64,000 nt of DNA from NCBI GenBank assembly GCA_903813345.2, contig CAIIXF020000007.1, positions 3,847,730 through 3,911,729 of the forward strand, in the 5' to 3' direction. Source of the stretch: Owenia fusiformis. Its lineage: Eukaryota > Annelida > Polychaeta > Sabellida > Oweniidae. Numbering within the stretch: position 1 is the stretch's first letter; every line of letters starts with the position of its first letter. The notes beneath the pieces were generated by a model that was given only the letters and a program-made list of their open reading frames with translations, did not search any database and was not told where the DNA came from. Position numbers and translations under genes: made by a program. Of this stretch, positions 33,717-45,531 are shown one piece after another.

Positions 33717-34678
33717 AAAATCACATGACCTCCCATGACATAATCATGTTTTAGATTGTCCAGTTTGAGACAAAGGTGGACCATTTCAAAGATAACTTTG
33801 ACCACTGTAATGAGTAAACTGATTCATGATAAATTAAGATTAAGGAATGTTGAGAGGATGGTACCCGTGTCCTCCCCTCCCACATAGATCTATTCCTCGG
33901 GGTAGAGATACGAAGGAAATAATGGTCCCCCAGGGATTTGGTCCCCCTTTCATATGGCTTTTACTTGTCTTGACTTCAGATTCTGACATGCAAAATAGTA
34001 ATAGTTAATTTAGAATATAAATCAATGAGCAAGAGGACATAATTGTCTTGAACTATAATTGCCTTTCCACACAAATAAGAGGTACAGTAAAGAAAGACTA
34101 GAACCTCGATGACAATTATTGATAAGGAATTAGTTATTTTTGAAATGGTCAACTAGCATGAGGTAAGGTTTAGCCTAATACTGAAGTTCAAAGATCATGA
34201 ATTTAAATACAACCTAATGAAACCTTTTTCTGTATGGTATCTACAAGAAACCTTCAATATAGTAATAATAAGAACTATCTTCCTCTAACAAGTAAAGATA
34301 ATTTCAAATATAAAAGCAGATTTACTTAAAGGTGACACATGCTTTCATAATTTAAATGATTCATTAATCCACAAAAATGTAATATTTCAAAATAAATTGA
34401 ATTAATGTTTGAACTTATTTCAGCTTATGTCACTCTAAAAGTTTTACCATTATCTGCAATAATACAATAACAAATAAAGAAAACATAGTATGTCATCAGA
34501 AAATCTAATTACATACTCTGATCTTTGATACAAAGAAAAATTGTACAATAATTGTAATAGCATATTTTCATAGTCGCTGTATAAACACATGCAATAATTC
34601 AATCTAAAAGCAGTAGTTTTTATATCGAATATTCAGGCCTACTGTTATTAAAATGACATTCTGTTGAAAATAATAAAC

Positions 34679-34684
34679 TTTATT
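34679..34684 (-). terminator. Candidate polyadenylation signal of the zinc-finger gene
   Basis: AATAAA on the minus strand, about 470 nt after the stop at 35151. The interval between has no other strong feature and would form the 3' UTR. Confidence 0.5.
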
Positions 34685-35150
34685 TATACAAAATACATTA
34701 CATTTAATATATACATAATGTATTTCAAAATCTGAGATCAAAACATCTATGAATCTGAGAATGAAACCCAACTATTTTTCTCAAAATTGCTTGCACATTT
34801 TTTTCAATAATCGATTCTTTAAAAAGGCTAAAAATAGCAGAAACTTTATGAATAAATTCATATTTAAAAAGATCAGCTCATAAACTCGAATCAATTAAGT
34901 TAAACATTCATATACACAGTGTAATATTACTTATAATACATAAAAATACTTGAATTTCATTCTCATCATTTGCCAAATTATTTATACCCTTCAACAGATG
35001 TGCTTATTTGACACCATGCTTTTCAGACATCCAGGGATCTTCTCTACTGACACTATGTCTCCCATATGACACCATGTTTCCAATGTAAGCAATGATTTTT
35101 CGATCTCTGGAAAAGCAAGGTGTTCAAGCCGCATCATCAAGGATCAGGAT

Positions 35151-37916
35151 TTACGAAGCAGTACTCAGGTCAACACTTGAGCTTAGGGTGCATTGTTTTA
35201 TATTGACGCCCTGTTCATCACAGTCAAGTGACGAGCCCTTACCCCGCTCACTCTCAAAACTCGCAGAGCTCGAAATTGAATGTGGCTTTAAATGTGTGTC
35301 TGATTCCCCACCAGTTGTCGAGTTTGAAGAGAGTCGATCACGTTGTTCTCGCCATGCACGTTGCCTGGCGGCCATGTTTAAGTTTTCACTAGATGAAGAC
35401 CAAGCATGTTGTTTGGACCAGCCGCTCGTGAAAACATCCTCATGTTGTGCCTTTGGAGAGCAGGGATGCACGAAAACACTAGGTTCATTCGCACTAGACC
35501 ATTTCCTAAGTTGAACACCTCGTTTTTCTTTATGTACAGATTCTGAGCCGCCATCAGTGCTTGTGTCTACCGATCTCTGCGTGTGAGGGAAGGGATCTGA
35601 ATGTGCGCTTTCGAAGCTATTAATGGACCAATTCCTGGGTTGTGGCCGCTTTAAGCGAGGACTCAAACTCAAGTATTGACCAGGTTCCTCAAGAACGGAT
35701 GATGTGGTATCTGCTGAATGCCACATTTTGAGCCTAGGACTTAGTAGCGGATCAACACTACCAGTTGAGCTTTCAGTTGAGGCTGACCAGCGTTTAAACT
35801 TCGGAATGTCCATATATTTTGTCTTGCTAGGTGCTAATGTCGAATCACACTGAACAGATTCAGATTTATCCAACGATTTCATACCCTCACTTTCCACACT
35901 TTTCATATGCTCGATTAATTGATCCTTATCGATGCTAGAGAATGGAGAAGTACGCATACTAAGAGCACTTGAACTGGTGCCCGAGTCTACACTTGATAAA
36001 GAGTCTTTACGAGTGTCCACGACACTTGGCCCTGATGCACTCCGCTGTAACTGCTTCTTGCCAGGTTGCTTGTTATGGATCCGCATGTGACGTGTGATCA
36101 TGTCACGTCTGCATGCTGCGTACGGACATTGTGGACACTTATACGGTTTCTCCCCTGTATGTGTGCGCTGATGCGTGGTGAGATGGTCGCTTCGACTGAA
36201 AACCTGCCCGCACACTTTACACTCGTACGGTTTTAAGCCTGTATGGAGACGCATGTGTCTCGTCAACATGTCACTTCTAGAAAAGGCACGATTGCACACC
36301 TTGCAATAATGTATCTTATTGCTGTCTCCAGTTTTCACAGTTTCAGTCGGGAGATGTTTCGCCATATGCTTAGCCAAGTTGTCATATGAAGGAAACAGTT
36401 GCTGACATACTGGACATAAATAGCTCATACGTGGATCTCGCGTGACTCTCTCTTGTTGTCTAGCGGGACTATATGGACAGTAGGCCATGTTGGATGGGGT
36501 ACGTGGGGAAGCCATCCCACTGTCCGACAAAAGAGGGCTCTGAGGTAAATGATCGCCTGGGCGATGCCCCGTGTGAAATTGAAACACATTACCCTGTTTA
36601 CTACCACTACTTGGTGTACGTGGATCACCGAAAGTAAAACGTGGCGACCCAAAATCAGAAGTTAATGGGGAGGGAGTGGCAAGGTTGCTTAACCAATTGC
36701 GAACCATGAAACTTGATTGGTGGAAAGGACTGGGAAGGAGACTTGGACTAGGGAGCATACTTGGACTAGGATGGGGGCTCTTCCAGGCTGGGCTAAATGG
36801 CACAATAGGTTTACATTCTGCTGTTGGAGATATAGTCAATGGTTCCCCTTGCCACTTTTTCTCCTGTTTAATATTGATTGTATCCACGTTCAACTTTTCA
36901 CCTTCTTCTGGAATGTTCCTTAGGTACTCGCTCCGTACAGAACTAAGATCTAAAGCATGTTCCATGGGAGTATGCTTTTCTTCAATAACTTCCTGAACTG
37001 TGACTGTCAATTTGCTTGGTTCATTACTGAAGGTTTTAGGATTTACTGTTTCATTTGAGCAAGGCTCTGTTGTTGTCATAGTTACATCTGCTTCATTATT
37101 TTCACTCTGGCTTGATATGTAGCGATTACGCAAGTATTTTTTATAGTAAACATTTTGATTAGATTTTGGTACAGCCATAGATCGACTTGAGTCCGAGTGA
37201 CTATCTCTTGATGGAGATACATCACTACGAATTTGACTAGCTTCAATATCAGCAATCTGTTCATCTTTTTCTAGATTCGTTAAATCAGAGTCTGACTTTG
37301 CAGCGTGGAGACTCCCAGAAAATGACGAGCTTGGAGACCCATAAGGTGAGAGCTTTGTTGATGTTGTTTCTACACTGAGACATGATGGATCAGGGGAGCG
37401 TGACAATGGAGATGGCGTGTGATACCCAGGCGCAAGACTGTCTAAAGTCATTAAAGGAGATTCACTTGTGATGTTAATATCTATCCCAGAATGCTCCACA
37501 GGAGATGCTGGGCTCCCAGAAGCCATGCTGTCACTACTGATATTTGGTGACATCTCCCGATCTTCTTGTTGGATAATTGTGAATGCTGGATGTGTGAGCC
37601 TCCTTTTGAATCCAGAATCGCTATCAAGAGATCGTTTTTCTTTCCCATGATCTGAATCATCGACAAAAACATCATCAAATTCAAATTCCCCACTTGGATC
37701 TCTTGAGTCCAAAAACTGATTTTGTATGGGATCTTTCTTAGGAAGCGTCAATTCCATTTTCTGTTTATCTTGCCAATGTGTATGTGTTGCTCCTGAGGGG
37801 TGAGTGATCATTTGTTTGCTATCTACTGATTCGCTGATACCAACATCTCCACTCTTGTCTAACATCTTGTTCATATCACACTTCTCCGTCAAACTAACTT
37901 CCTTCTTACCCATCAT
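35151..37916 (-). CDS. Four-finger C2H2 zinc-finger transcription factor, 921 aa, single coding exon
   Basis: Start at 37916 with an in-frame TAA two codons upstream; a second Met follows at once. Four consecutive fingers: 1 (C501, C504, H517, H521), 2 (C538, C541, H554, H558), 3 (C566, C569, H582, H586), 4 (C594, C597, H610, H614), with linkers TGLKP and TGEKP between 2-3 and 3-4. Fingers 2 and 3 carry FSRSDMLTRH and FSRSDHLTTH; finger 4 has the atypical PYAACRRDMITRH. The rest is low-complexity Ser/Pro-rich with many SP sites. MEHALDLSS (about 318-326) resembles the CtBP corepressor motif PxDLS and NIKQEKK (about 348-354) holds a SUMO consensus IKQE. A nuclear DNA-binding regulator, perhaps a repressor, is inferred. 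I do not recognise an exact orthologue. Base composition is less AT-rich than its surroundings. Confidence 0.95.
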   Translation of the reverse strand: MMGKKEVSLTEKCDMNKMLDKSGDVGISESVDSKQMITHPSGATHTHWQDKQKMELTLPKKDPIQNQFLDSRDPSGEFEFDDVFVDDSDHGKEKRSLDSDSGFKRRLTHPAFTIIQQEDREMSPNISSDSMASGSPASPVEHSGIDINITSESPLMTLDSLAPGYHTPSPLSRSPDPSCLSVETTSTKLSPYGSPSSSFSGSLHAAKSDSDLTNLEKDEQIADIEASQIRSDVSPSRDSHSDSSRSMAVPKSNQNVYYKKYLRNRYISSQSENNEADVTMTTTEPCSNETVNPKTFSNEPSKLTVTVQEVIEEKHTPMEHALDLSSVRSEYLRNIPEEGEKLNVDTINIKQEKKWQGEPLTISPTAECKPIVPFSPAWKSPHPSPSMLPSPSLLPSPFHQSSFMVRNWLSNLATPSPLTSDFGSPRFTFGDPRTPSSGSKQGNVFQFHTGHRPGDHLPQSPLLSDSGMASPRTPSNMAYCPYSPARQQERVTRDPRMSYLCPVCQQLFPSYDNLAKHMAKHLPTETVKTGDSNKIHYCKVCNRAFSRSDMLTRHMRLHTGLKPYECKVCGQVFSRSDHLTTHQRTHTGEKPYKCPQCPYAACRRDMITRHMRIHNKQPGKKQLQRSASGPSVVDTRKDSLSSVDSGTSSSALSMRTSPFSSIDKDQLIEHMKSVESEGMKSLDKSESVQCDSTLAPSKTKYMDIPKFKRWSASTESSTGSVDPLLSPRLKMWHSADTTSSVLEEPGQYLSLSPRLKRPQPRNWSINSFESAHSDPFPHTQRSVDTSTDGGSESVHKEKRGVQLRKWSSANEPSVFVHPCSPKAQHEDVFTSGWSKQHAWSSSSENLNMAARQRAWREQRDRLSSNSTTGGESDTHLKPHSISSSASFESERGKGSSLDCDEQGVNIKQCTLSSSVDLSTAS

Positions 37917-38229
37917 GATTTATAAGTAGCGTTGTCGTCGTGGCAACACCAAATAAGGTAATATCCTACCGATTGATTGACATCATTAACAACTACCTCC
38001 TACTGTCACAGTTGTTGTTTTTAGCATCATAAAACGTATTTTCTGTATCGTGTGTCATTGTATTCTTTAATATTTAATAAAAAGAGTGTCGTAATGTCTC
38101 ATGCATAGCACATCATACGTTGTTATTCTCGAAACATCCGGTCAGATATAATTAAGGCAACATCATGTTAGCACTACGTTGTCCTCCTGTTGGTCTGGCA
38201 TTACGTCTTAAGTTGACGAAACATGGAGC
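37917..38229 (-). other. 5' UTR exon of the zinc-finger gene
   Basis: Reading the minus strand, GTGTTTTTCAG ends at 38230 and is a good acceptor; between it and the start codon there is no intron-like structure. A non-coding first exon and the promoter would lie further right. Without transcripts this remains a prediction. Confidence 0.45.
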
Positions 38230-38995
38230 CTGAAAAACACAATAATGCAATGTTTAACAATATTATTGAACAGTCATTAAAGAAGCATATAATTAGAAAT
38301 TGTTAACTATAGACATAGTGAACAATTATTGAATTTTTGTTCCTGTTCATAAAAATTGACATTTTGTATGACAGAAGGCATTTTTTCATTTGTGTTCTAT
38401 AAGACTTCCCAGGCACCCATCCTCAGGAATATCATTGCCATGGAGATCATAAAATATGTTTACCCAAAAATAATATAGATCACTGAAACTAAATTGCTGT
38501 ATGACAATTACAAGATATCTAGTATTTATTCCATTGTTAGCATGATATTCATAGGATATCATGTCAAAATAAAAACGGTATTTTTGTAATCAGTGGTAAA
38601 ATATGATATATTTTGACAAATTTTCACTTAACCATAGCATACGGTGTTTAGGCCATGACATACGGCGCCGTATGCTATGAATTATAGATTTTTCCTACTT
38701 CAAACTCAAAACGAGGCTAAGTGTCAACATCATCGGATCGTTTGGAAAATTTGAATTAAATCACATAATTTCCGACAATTCTGATGATGACTTTAACTAT
38801 GGAATAAAAAGAACACTCGCTACACTCGCTCGTGCAGATATCTATTATCCATTCGTGGATAAAAATCATATCACTCATAAATCATAGGATAGCCTCTATA
38901 TATGCCCATGAAATAAATAATTCAATTTCAACATCAAAATAGTTAACAAATATACAATATTGGCGCAAAACACACAAGAACACAAATGTGTACAA

Positions 38996-40140
38996 TATGT
39001 CCCCACCAATGGGTGATCCCGTCAAATGGTTATCCTGAAAATGAGTAGACAAGACTTTACTGTTACAATTTAGGGACAGAAAATGCAAAATGTCCACCTT
39101 AAAATTTACCCAGAATGCCAAAAGATTAGTCAGCTCTAGATTTTCATACTAAGAACCATCCCTGAAAATTTGAAATTGATCCGTCAAACAGTAAACCAGA
39201 AAACGTGTAGACAAGACTTTACAGACAAGATTTTAGGACGGAAAATCCAAAATGGCTGCCTTGAAATTTTCCCAGAATGCCAAAAAACTAATCAGATCTA
39301 GATTTTCATACTAAGAATCATCCCTAAAACATTGAAATTGATCTACCAAATGGTTTACCTGAAAACGCGTAGACAAGACTTTACAGACAAGATTTTAGGA
39401 CAGAAAATCCAAAATGGCTGCCTTGACATTTACCAAGAATGCCAAAAAACTAATCAGATCTAGATTTTCATACCAAGAATCATCCCTGAAAATTTGAAAT
39501 TGATCTACCAAATGGTTCACATGAAAACGTGTAGACAAGACTTTACAGACAAGATTTTAGGATGGAAAAATCCAAAATGGCCGACAATAAAAAAGCGATT
39601 ATTAGTTTTTGCTGATTTCTTTTTACAAAATTATCACATATAACTACTGTTAACAATAACATAGGCTTTTAAGGCAGAATACACCTGAAATTATTTATAA
39701 AGCTACTAAATAGTTAAAGTATGAAAACTCAAAAACACCATTCAATATGATACAAAGTATTATTGCGCGCTAACTTTTCTTAAAACATTCAAAATGGCTG
39801 ACATGACTGAGCTAACAGGTCCAAAACCTAATCAGATGTAGAATGAAGTAAGCTGAACAAGATTTTAAAGTTTTAAAAGCAACCGTGAAGCCATTTTTCT
39901 TTAAGTTTGCAGACAAGGATTTTAGCATTTGACTTAAAAATGGCCGACAGGAAGTAGGTATTGAGCTAAAAGTTTTTCGTCCAGATCTGTATGCACTCAT
40001 AAGTTATCCCTGAAAATTTGAAGGTGATATCTATAGTGGTTTTGGAGAAAACTGCCGGACGGACAGACGAACAGACAGACAGACAGACGGACGCGCCTAG
40101 GCCGACACAATATGGCCCCACACTATGTGGTGGGGACATA
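38996..40140 (+). mobile_element. Complete pearl-like (Helentron-associated) element, about 1.15 kb
   Basis: Starts TATGTCCCCACC (38996-39007) and ends with its inverse GGTGGGGACATA (40129-40140). Inside are about 3.5 tandem units of 162 bp (the box ATCAGATCTAGATTTTCATA recurs at 39291 and 39453, a variant at 39129), each with AAAATGGCTGCC. A more diverged unit follows, then a microsatellite of ACGG/ACAG type (40056-40093), and a hairpin CCACACTATGTGG at the right end. This order is the described architecture of bivalve pearl elements and HINEs. No replication protein is encoded, so it needs a Helentron in trans. Confidence 0.85.
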
Positions 40141-41379
40141 AAAAGGGACAAGTACTCACAGAATGAACAAAAATATCTAAAAATGCTCAAAGTAAATAAT
40201 AAACAAATAAACATTTTATTATTCATGGGTGTAATCAGGGGTTTAATCAGGCATTTGACAGTTTAAATGCAAGTTCAGCAATTCTAACATTTAGAGTTTC
40301 AAACTTTTGATAATAGACGTAAATATTCACTGAATTTGTGCCATTTACTAATTGATGTTTCATACAAAAATATCTTAACATTCATGTTTTATGTAACTTC
40401 CCAGGTATCCAGGTTATACTGAATAACCATGGTGACCTATTGTTTTTTTATCACATCAAGAAACATAGACAGCTTCAACTATGTGCTTTTAATAACAAGG
40501 TAACTTGACATGCCTATATCATTTACTTATTAGTTAACAATCACATTTTCATTTACTCATCTTTATAAAAAACTAATATCAAGGTTTTTACTTGGCTTAT
40601 ATTAGGGTCCTTCATAGGATCCCATATTACATGCATAAATTTGTTCTTAAAGGGAATGAAAGTGCTTCACAACGAAATTTAACTACAGGTTTTGACTTTG
40701 CAGAAATTATATTATTTTGGAAAAAGAGGTCTTATTCACATAAGATATCAGCCTGTGCAATTTGGACCAAAGTTATAATAAGTTATAATAAAAAACTTAA
40801 TTTTTTCATGAAAAATGGTAACCATTTTGAATTCAACACCCATCTTGAAAATTATATTTTTCAAAGATTTAGAGCCATTTGAATTGAGCAACCATTTTAG
40901 AAATTTCTTCTTGAACAGAGGTCCTGTATTCTCCAAGGATAATAGTCTATAAACTTAACTGAGCATTTTGTTAACCATGACATTTTCAGGAAAGTGCTAC
41001 AGCAAAATATTAAGGCAATTTTTAGAAAATAGGTACAGTATACCAATGAATGAGTCAAACAAAAATAATTTTTAGAGAAAGTCCCTCCCTTTATCTGATC
41101 CTAATTTAAATAAAAGAAATGAAGGCTGACAAGAGTGGAATTAAATAAAAAAAAAAATAAATGAACAAGTATAGAAAAACCATATATTGGTAAAGGAGTG
41201 ATGAACTCGTATTATATTATTTCATTCATGTTTTATGAAGAATGACGTCAAGTAACTATTTTTATCTAAACTTATGATTAAAAATATATTTACAGATCCA
41301 AATTTAGAAAAGAAAAACCTGTCACCCATTCTAATAATAAGTACCTCAAATGACGTTCCATGACAGAAGACAATTACTC

Positions 41380-41803
41380 AGATGCGAGTAGGTAGTTACC
41401 AGTTTCGCCACCAGGTGGCTGAGTCGGGGGAAATAACATGGCAGGGTATTACAAAATTCCCTTAAACTTGAATATTCATCGGTTTTAGTGGTTCACTTTT
41501 CATATTACCCTTTTGTATCTGATAGTTATACAAATTAAAATATGCCCAGTAAAAGAAAATATTATCTGCCCAACACAAGAAAAGATATTTCACTTTTTGT
41601 GATTTTACAACATGGGCTCTATGGGGAATCTCCCCGACCTAGAAGTCACATTTTCAAAGAAAATGAAATTTTTAAAGTTGATAAACTCTTTTCAAAACCA
41701 CATTTCTAGATGTAATTCTACATATAGATTCCAAATATGACATCAATTTGACTGAATTTTGAATTTTTGATGACGTAAATCAAGATTATTTCTACTCGCA
41801 TCT
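41380..41803. mobile_element. MITE of about 424 bp with AGATGCGAGTAG ends
   Basis: AGATGCGAGTAG (41380) is inverted as CTACTCGCATCT (to 41803). The interior shares segments with a diverged copy at 1439-1735. No clear target duplication was found; superfamily unassigned. Confidence 0.7.
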
Positions 41804-42613
41804 AGTCTATTGTGCTTTGGTTTTATCTATTCTACCCTTTCTCTTTAATACTTCAATGAGCAACCCAATTTTCTGGTATTTAAGGGTTTAAGCCCTAGAC
41901 TCAATGTATTGTGGACTAAATCATTCCTCTGAAAGTGTTGTTTTCAAATCTTTGCATGATCGCCCAGCGGGAATGCAAAATTTAGGAAACGACGCCTGAG
42001 TTGAATGAATCAGCCACAGTACATCAAATTATTTTCACGCATTGCAAATATTTTCTACAAATGCAGTGCATTATATAAAGCACTGTGTTTGGATTGGCTT
42101 GAGACACAACTTGCCTAGCTATGTGTGAATTCTATATAATTACATGCCTGTTCCAAGCTGACTCTTTTGTATTTTTCATCTTAAAACATGATATTTCATG
42201 ACATTGGCATTATTTTCTGAATATGTGTAGTATGTAAATATGAAATATACTAAAACAAATACAACAACAGTAATACACTAGTATCTAATTGAAAGTAGTA
42301 GCTTATAGATAATATATAGGTACAATACTTGATTAACAGTTTAATTTTCATAACTCAGTTCATACCTTAAAAATCCATATTATAGTGTGGGATAATTTTA
42401 AGACCTTATGAATTGATGTTTTAAAATGACACCATCTACATATAGTTGCAATTACATAATGTATCCATTCTTACAACCACTGATGCTTAACACAAAGCAC
42501 CAAAGGATAAATGACTGTCACAAAAAAGGTTACAAGTATCTATTCATGCGTGACCAATTATATGACGCATTATCAAAAAAATACTGAAATTTGACTGGTT
42601 AGGAGAACTTAAA

Positions 42614-42795
42614 TACAGTAAAACTTGTGTATAGTGAACATTTTTTTGCCAAGAAAAAACGTTCACTGTAGGTAGGTGTTCACTAGAGAGAGGGTAATTT
42701 ATACAGAAGTCAGTGGACTATGTGCGTAGGAAGGGTGTCCACTAGGGACAGGTGTTCACTAGAGAAAGGTGTTCACTAAGACAGGTTTTACTGTA
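42614..42795. mobile_element. Young 182-bp pogo-like MITE, copy 2 (inverted)
   Basis: Starts TACAGTAAAACTTGTGTATA and ends GACAGGTTTTACTGTA; it is the reverse complement of the copies at 28193 and 62284 with very few differences. Confidence 0.9.
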
Positions 42796-43867
42796 GTCAT
42801 CAAGACAAACTCAATCAGAGCCACACACAGTTGTCTAATATCATATCATTTTCATTGATTTTGGGAAAGCTTTTAGAAAGCGATTTGATAGATTGAACGA
42901 GACAAATGGTCATAAATATAAAAAAAAAAATACCCAGCATGCCAAAAACCTAATCAGATCTTGGCACTACTATGGTTTTACACCTGTAAAAATTTAAAAT
43001 AAATAGGATAAACAGTTTTTCTGGAATTTTACTCCTTGCATGCACAGATGTACAACCATCACCACAAGAAGATAACAATATTGTAGTTTTCAAGTAGTTC
43101 AGTAGACAAATCTGAATACCACTTGGACCAGCCAAAAGTGTTTCAATTACCAGGTGTTCATATTTCAAGGTTCTTAATGTGAGTCAATAGAATGTAACAA
43201 AATTGAAACCAAGAAAAGTTGTTAACATTGAGAGGTGTTCAGATAAGACAAATGGTTTGATATACAGGTTTTACTATAATATAGTAGCTAGCTACACATC
43301 ATTGAACAAACTAGTCTTGAATCTCTTGAGGCACTATACAAAGAGGGCAGACCATAATAGTTTCACATGATGATATAATTTTAAGACACTGGCAACGGGC
43401 ACGGGGCAATCAAACTGAAAACATAAATATGTAACTTATCAACGAATAATGAATAAGCTAATTGTTTCTGAGTAATGATTGCCAAAATTTAATATCAAAT
43501 AATAATATTACATGATGTAATAAATTGCCATTAATGCATAAAGTTGAGGGGGCTGGTAGTTCATTAACAAAATTTTGTCTTCCCCCATCTTATTGATAAT
43601 GAATGACATCTTCTCTCCTACATTTTACCTAAAATGCTTCCGACATGTAATGCTTGACTCTTACCTTTTTCTCTAAAATGAGGGGTAGGTAATTAATTCA
43701 CTTTCCTCTACCTTGGTGATAATGAATGTAGTTATTGCCCAGACCCACTCTAATATAACAGTCCTACATTTAACACTCCCATGTATGAGATTCCAGACCA
43801 AATCAAAAATATCAAAGAAATCAGTATATCTTCTCATGTTTTCTCATGCTTATTTCACTTAATTTCT

Positions 43868-43992
43868 CCCTAGAATTTGTGAGAGCTACCTAATATTGTG
43901 GTGTTTCTATATAATTTAAAGTATTTTACCCATGTCTGTTTAATTCATTCCTTCCTAATTTTCCTCATTCATTTGTCATTTCAATCTGCCAT
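43868..43992 (-). repeat. Dispersed repeat family A, copy
   Basis: Reverse-oriented: TTTCTATATAATTTAAAGTA, CCCATGTCTGTTTAATTCAT and TCCTTCCTAATTTTCC. Confidence 0.6.
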
Positions 43993-44209
43993 GAGGGTTT
44001 TTCTTGCGAGTTTTTTCAATGAGGATTTTTTTTTGGTCTAAAGTTAAAGCACAAATGAAGCAGTATTATTGTTTTTCACTAAATTTTATGCAAGCAAAGA
44101 TCAATCACCTCCAGAGTATATTGATCAGTAAACAGGCCTTCCTTCCTCCTACCTACAAATCATCCCCATGGCTGGTTCAATACCCTTTCCAATATGGTAA
44201 AACCTGTAA

Positions 44210-44384
44210 TAGTAAAACCTCTCTAATATGAACACCTCTCAATGTGAACATTTTTTCTGGGCCCCATATTTGTTATCTTCCATTAACTTACATGTTTATA
44301 AAACCTTGAAATATGAACACCTGCTAATATGAACACCTTTGACTGGTCCCTGAGGTGTTTGGATGAGGCAGGTTCTACTCTACA
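44210..44384. mobile_element. Pogo-like MITE, second subfamily
   Basis: TAGTAAAACCTCTCTAATAT at the left, GGCAGGTTCTACTCTACA at the right. The interior GACTGGTCCCTGAGGTGTTT groups it with 19671 and 49942. Confidence 0.7.
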
Positions 44385-44848
44385 ATTTCGCTTGTTAAAA
44401 GTACAGATTCACGGACTAGTTTCTGGGACTTTGGCTGTCTCATTGCACAAAGGTAGACTGTATATTGTCAGAATCTAGTACTTTTGCAAAGGATATATAT
44501 TCTATGTCTTTAGAATACACAGGTACTATATATAATATTTGTATTATTTTCATTCACCTCAACTATGAACTCAGCCCCATCTCATCTGCCTAAATTCAAA
44601 TATTGCTTACTGGCTGAATATCCTGTTCAACTCAGTGAAAAATAGCACCAAATCCCACATAGAAAATATCTTCTCACTATTTTCTTCATTTCAAACACTG
44701 CAGGCTTCAGGGCAGAAAAATCCAACAAGCGGTTTTCAAACTAGACAAAGCATTAACATGCAAAATGTCTCCACCTGCCATTTATTACAATCTCCAACCC
44801 CTTAACACCAATCACTAAATCCAGAACAACGTATTTTGTTTATGATAG

Positions 44849-45531
44849 TTAACCTTTACCATGCTGCCTTATTTCAGCAAATATATCCCACGCATCTGGC
44901 TTCTTTTTCAAAGAGTGCAAAAAATGATATGCCTGGACTAAATAATTAATATCTCAATAACTACTGAATGAATCTGGATAAAATTTTCACAAAGGGAAGA
45001 TACAGTGGCCTTGCTCATGAAAAAAATGTTCTTATGAATATTTTTCGTACAATAACATGACTGGGCATAAATATACAATGAATACTCCTCCGAAATCCGC
45101 CGCTCCGCCCCTTCGTCTGGTCAGAATTCAAATCTGAATTTGCAGCGATCGAATGTTCAATTTTTCAATTCAGAAAATATTCTAGTTTCTATTTTCGATG
45201 ACCATTATCGGCTTCCAAGAGCCTAAAGAGCTCGAAATCGTAGTCCATTTCCTCCACATTTTGGTTGTGATCGTATTTGTCCGCCATTTTGTACGATTTG
45301 TTCACTTAAAACGACTAAAACACTGTTTAAATTGTTGAATTGAGAATTATTTTTCGAAATATCGCCATTTTTAGGTCAACAGGAAGTCATGTTAGGCACT
45401 GAATAAATCGGGCAATCTAATTGGACAATACGTTTTTAAAAGTTTGAAATTGGGCGTACGGGTCCGCCGGCAGTTGTGAGAGACATTTTAGTCTCGGCGG
45501 ACGCGTCCGTCGGCAGCACGCTAAAGGTTAA
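44849..45531. mobile_element. piggyBac-type MITE, 683 bp including TTAA duplications
   Basis: Left TTAACCTTTACCATGCTGCC (44849) and right GGCAGCACGCTAAAGGTTAA (ending 45531) are inverted with two mismatches and bounded by TTAA, the piggyBac target site. The CCTTT-type ends fit the superfamily. The right half is GC-rich (GGCGTACGGGTCCGCCGGCA) against AT-rich surroundings. No transposase frame. Confidence 0.85.

Larger units (their letters stand above)
30411..34678. other. Gene-free stretch 3' of the zinc-finger gene
   Basis: AT-rich with no conserved protein recognised. It includes a 28-bp tandem pair at 31926-31981, a mariner-type end GCCACCCTGTATAATAAA near 32641, and family A repeat copies at 32790 and 33585. 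Part may be an extended zinc-finger 3' UTR. Confidence 0.55.
40141..44848. other. Gene-free, repeat-bearing stretch
   Basis: No conserved protein recognised. It contains a pearl-type unit trace at 40640-40925 (AAAATGGTAACCATTTT and TTCTTCTTGAACAGAG boxes), the MITE at 41380, pogo-like MITEs at 42614 and 44210, half of another (ending TACAGGTTTTACTATA near 43278), and a family A repeat at 43868. Confidence 0.6.

Noticed and set aside
35092-35514. 140-aa plus-strand frame opposite the zinc-finger gene
   Set aside because: It is a shadow of the minus-strand coding region; its composition follows the antisense codons and it has no family features.
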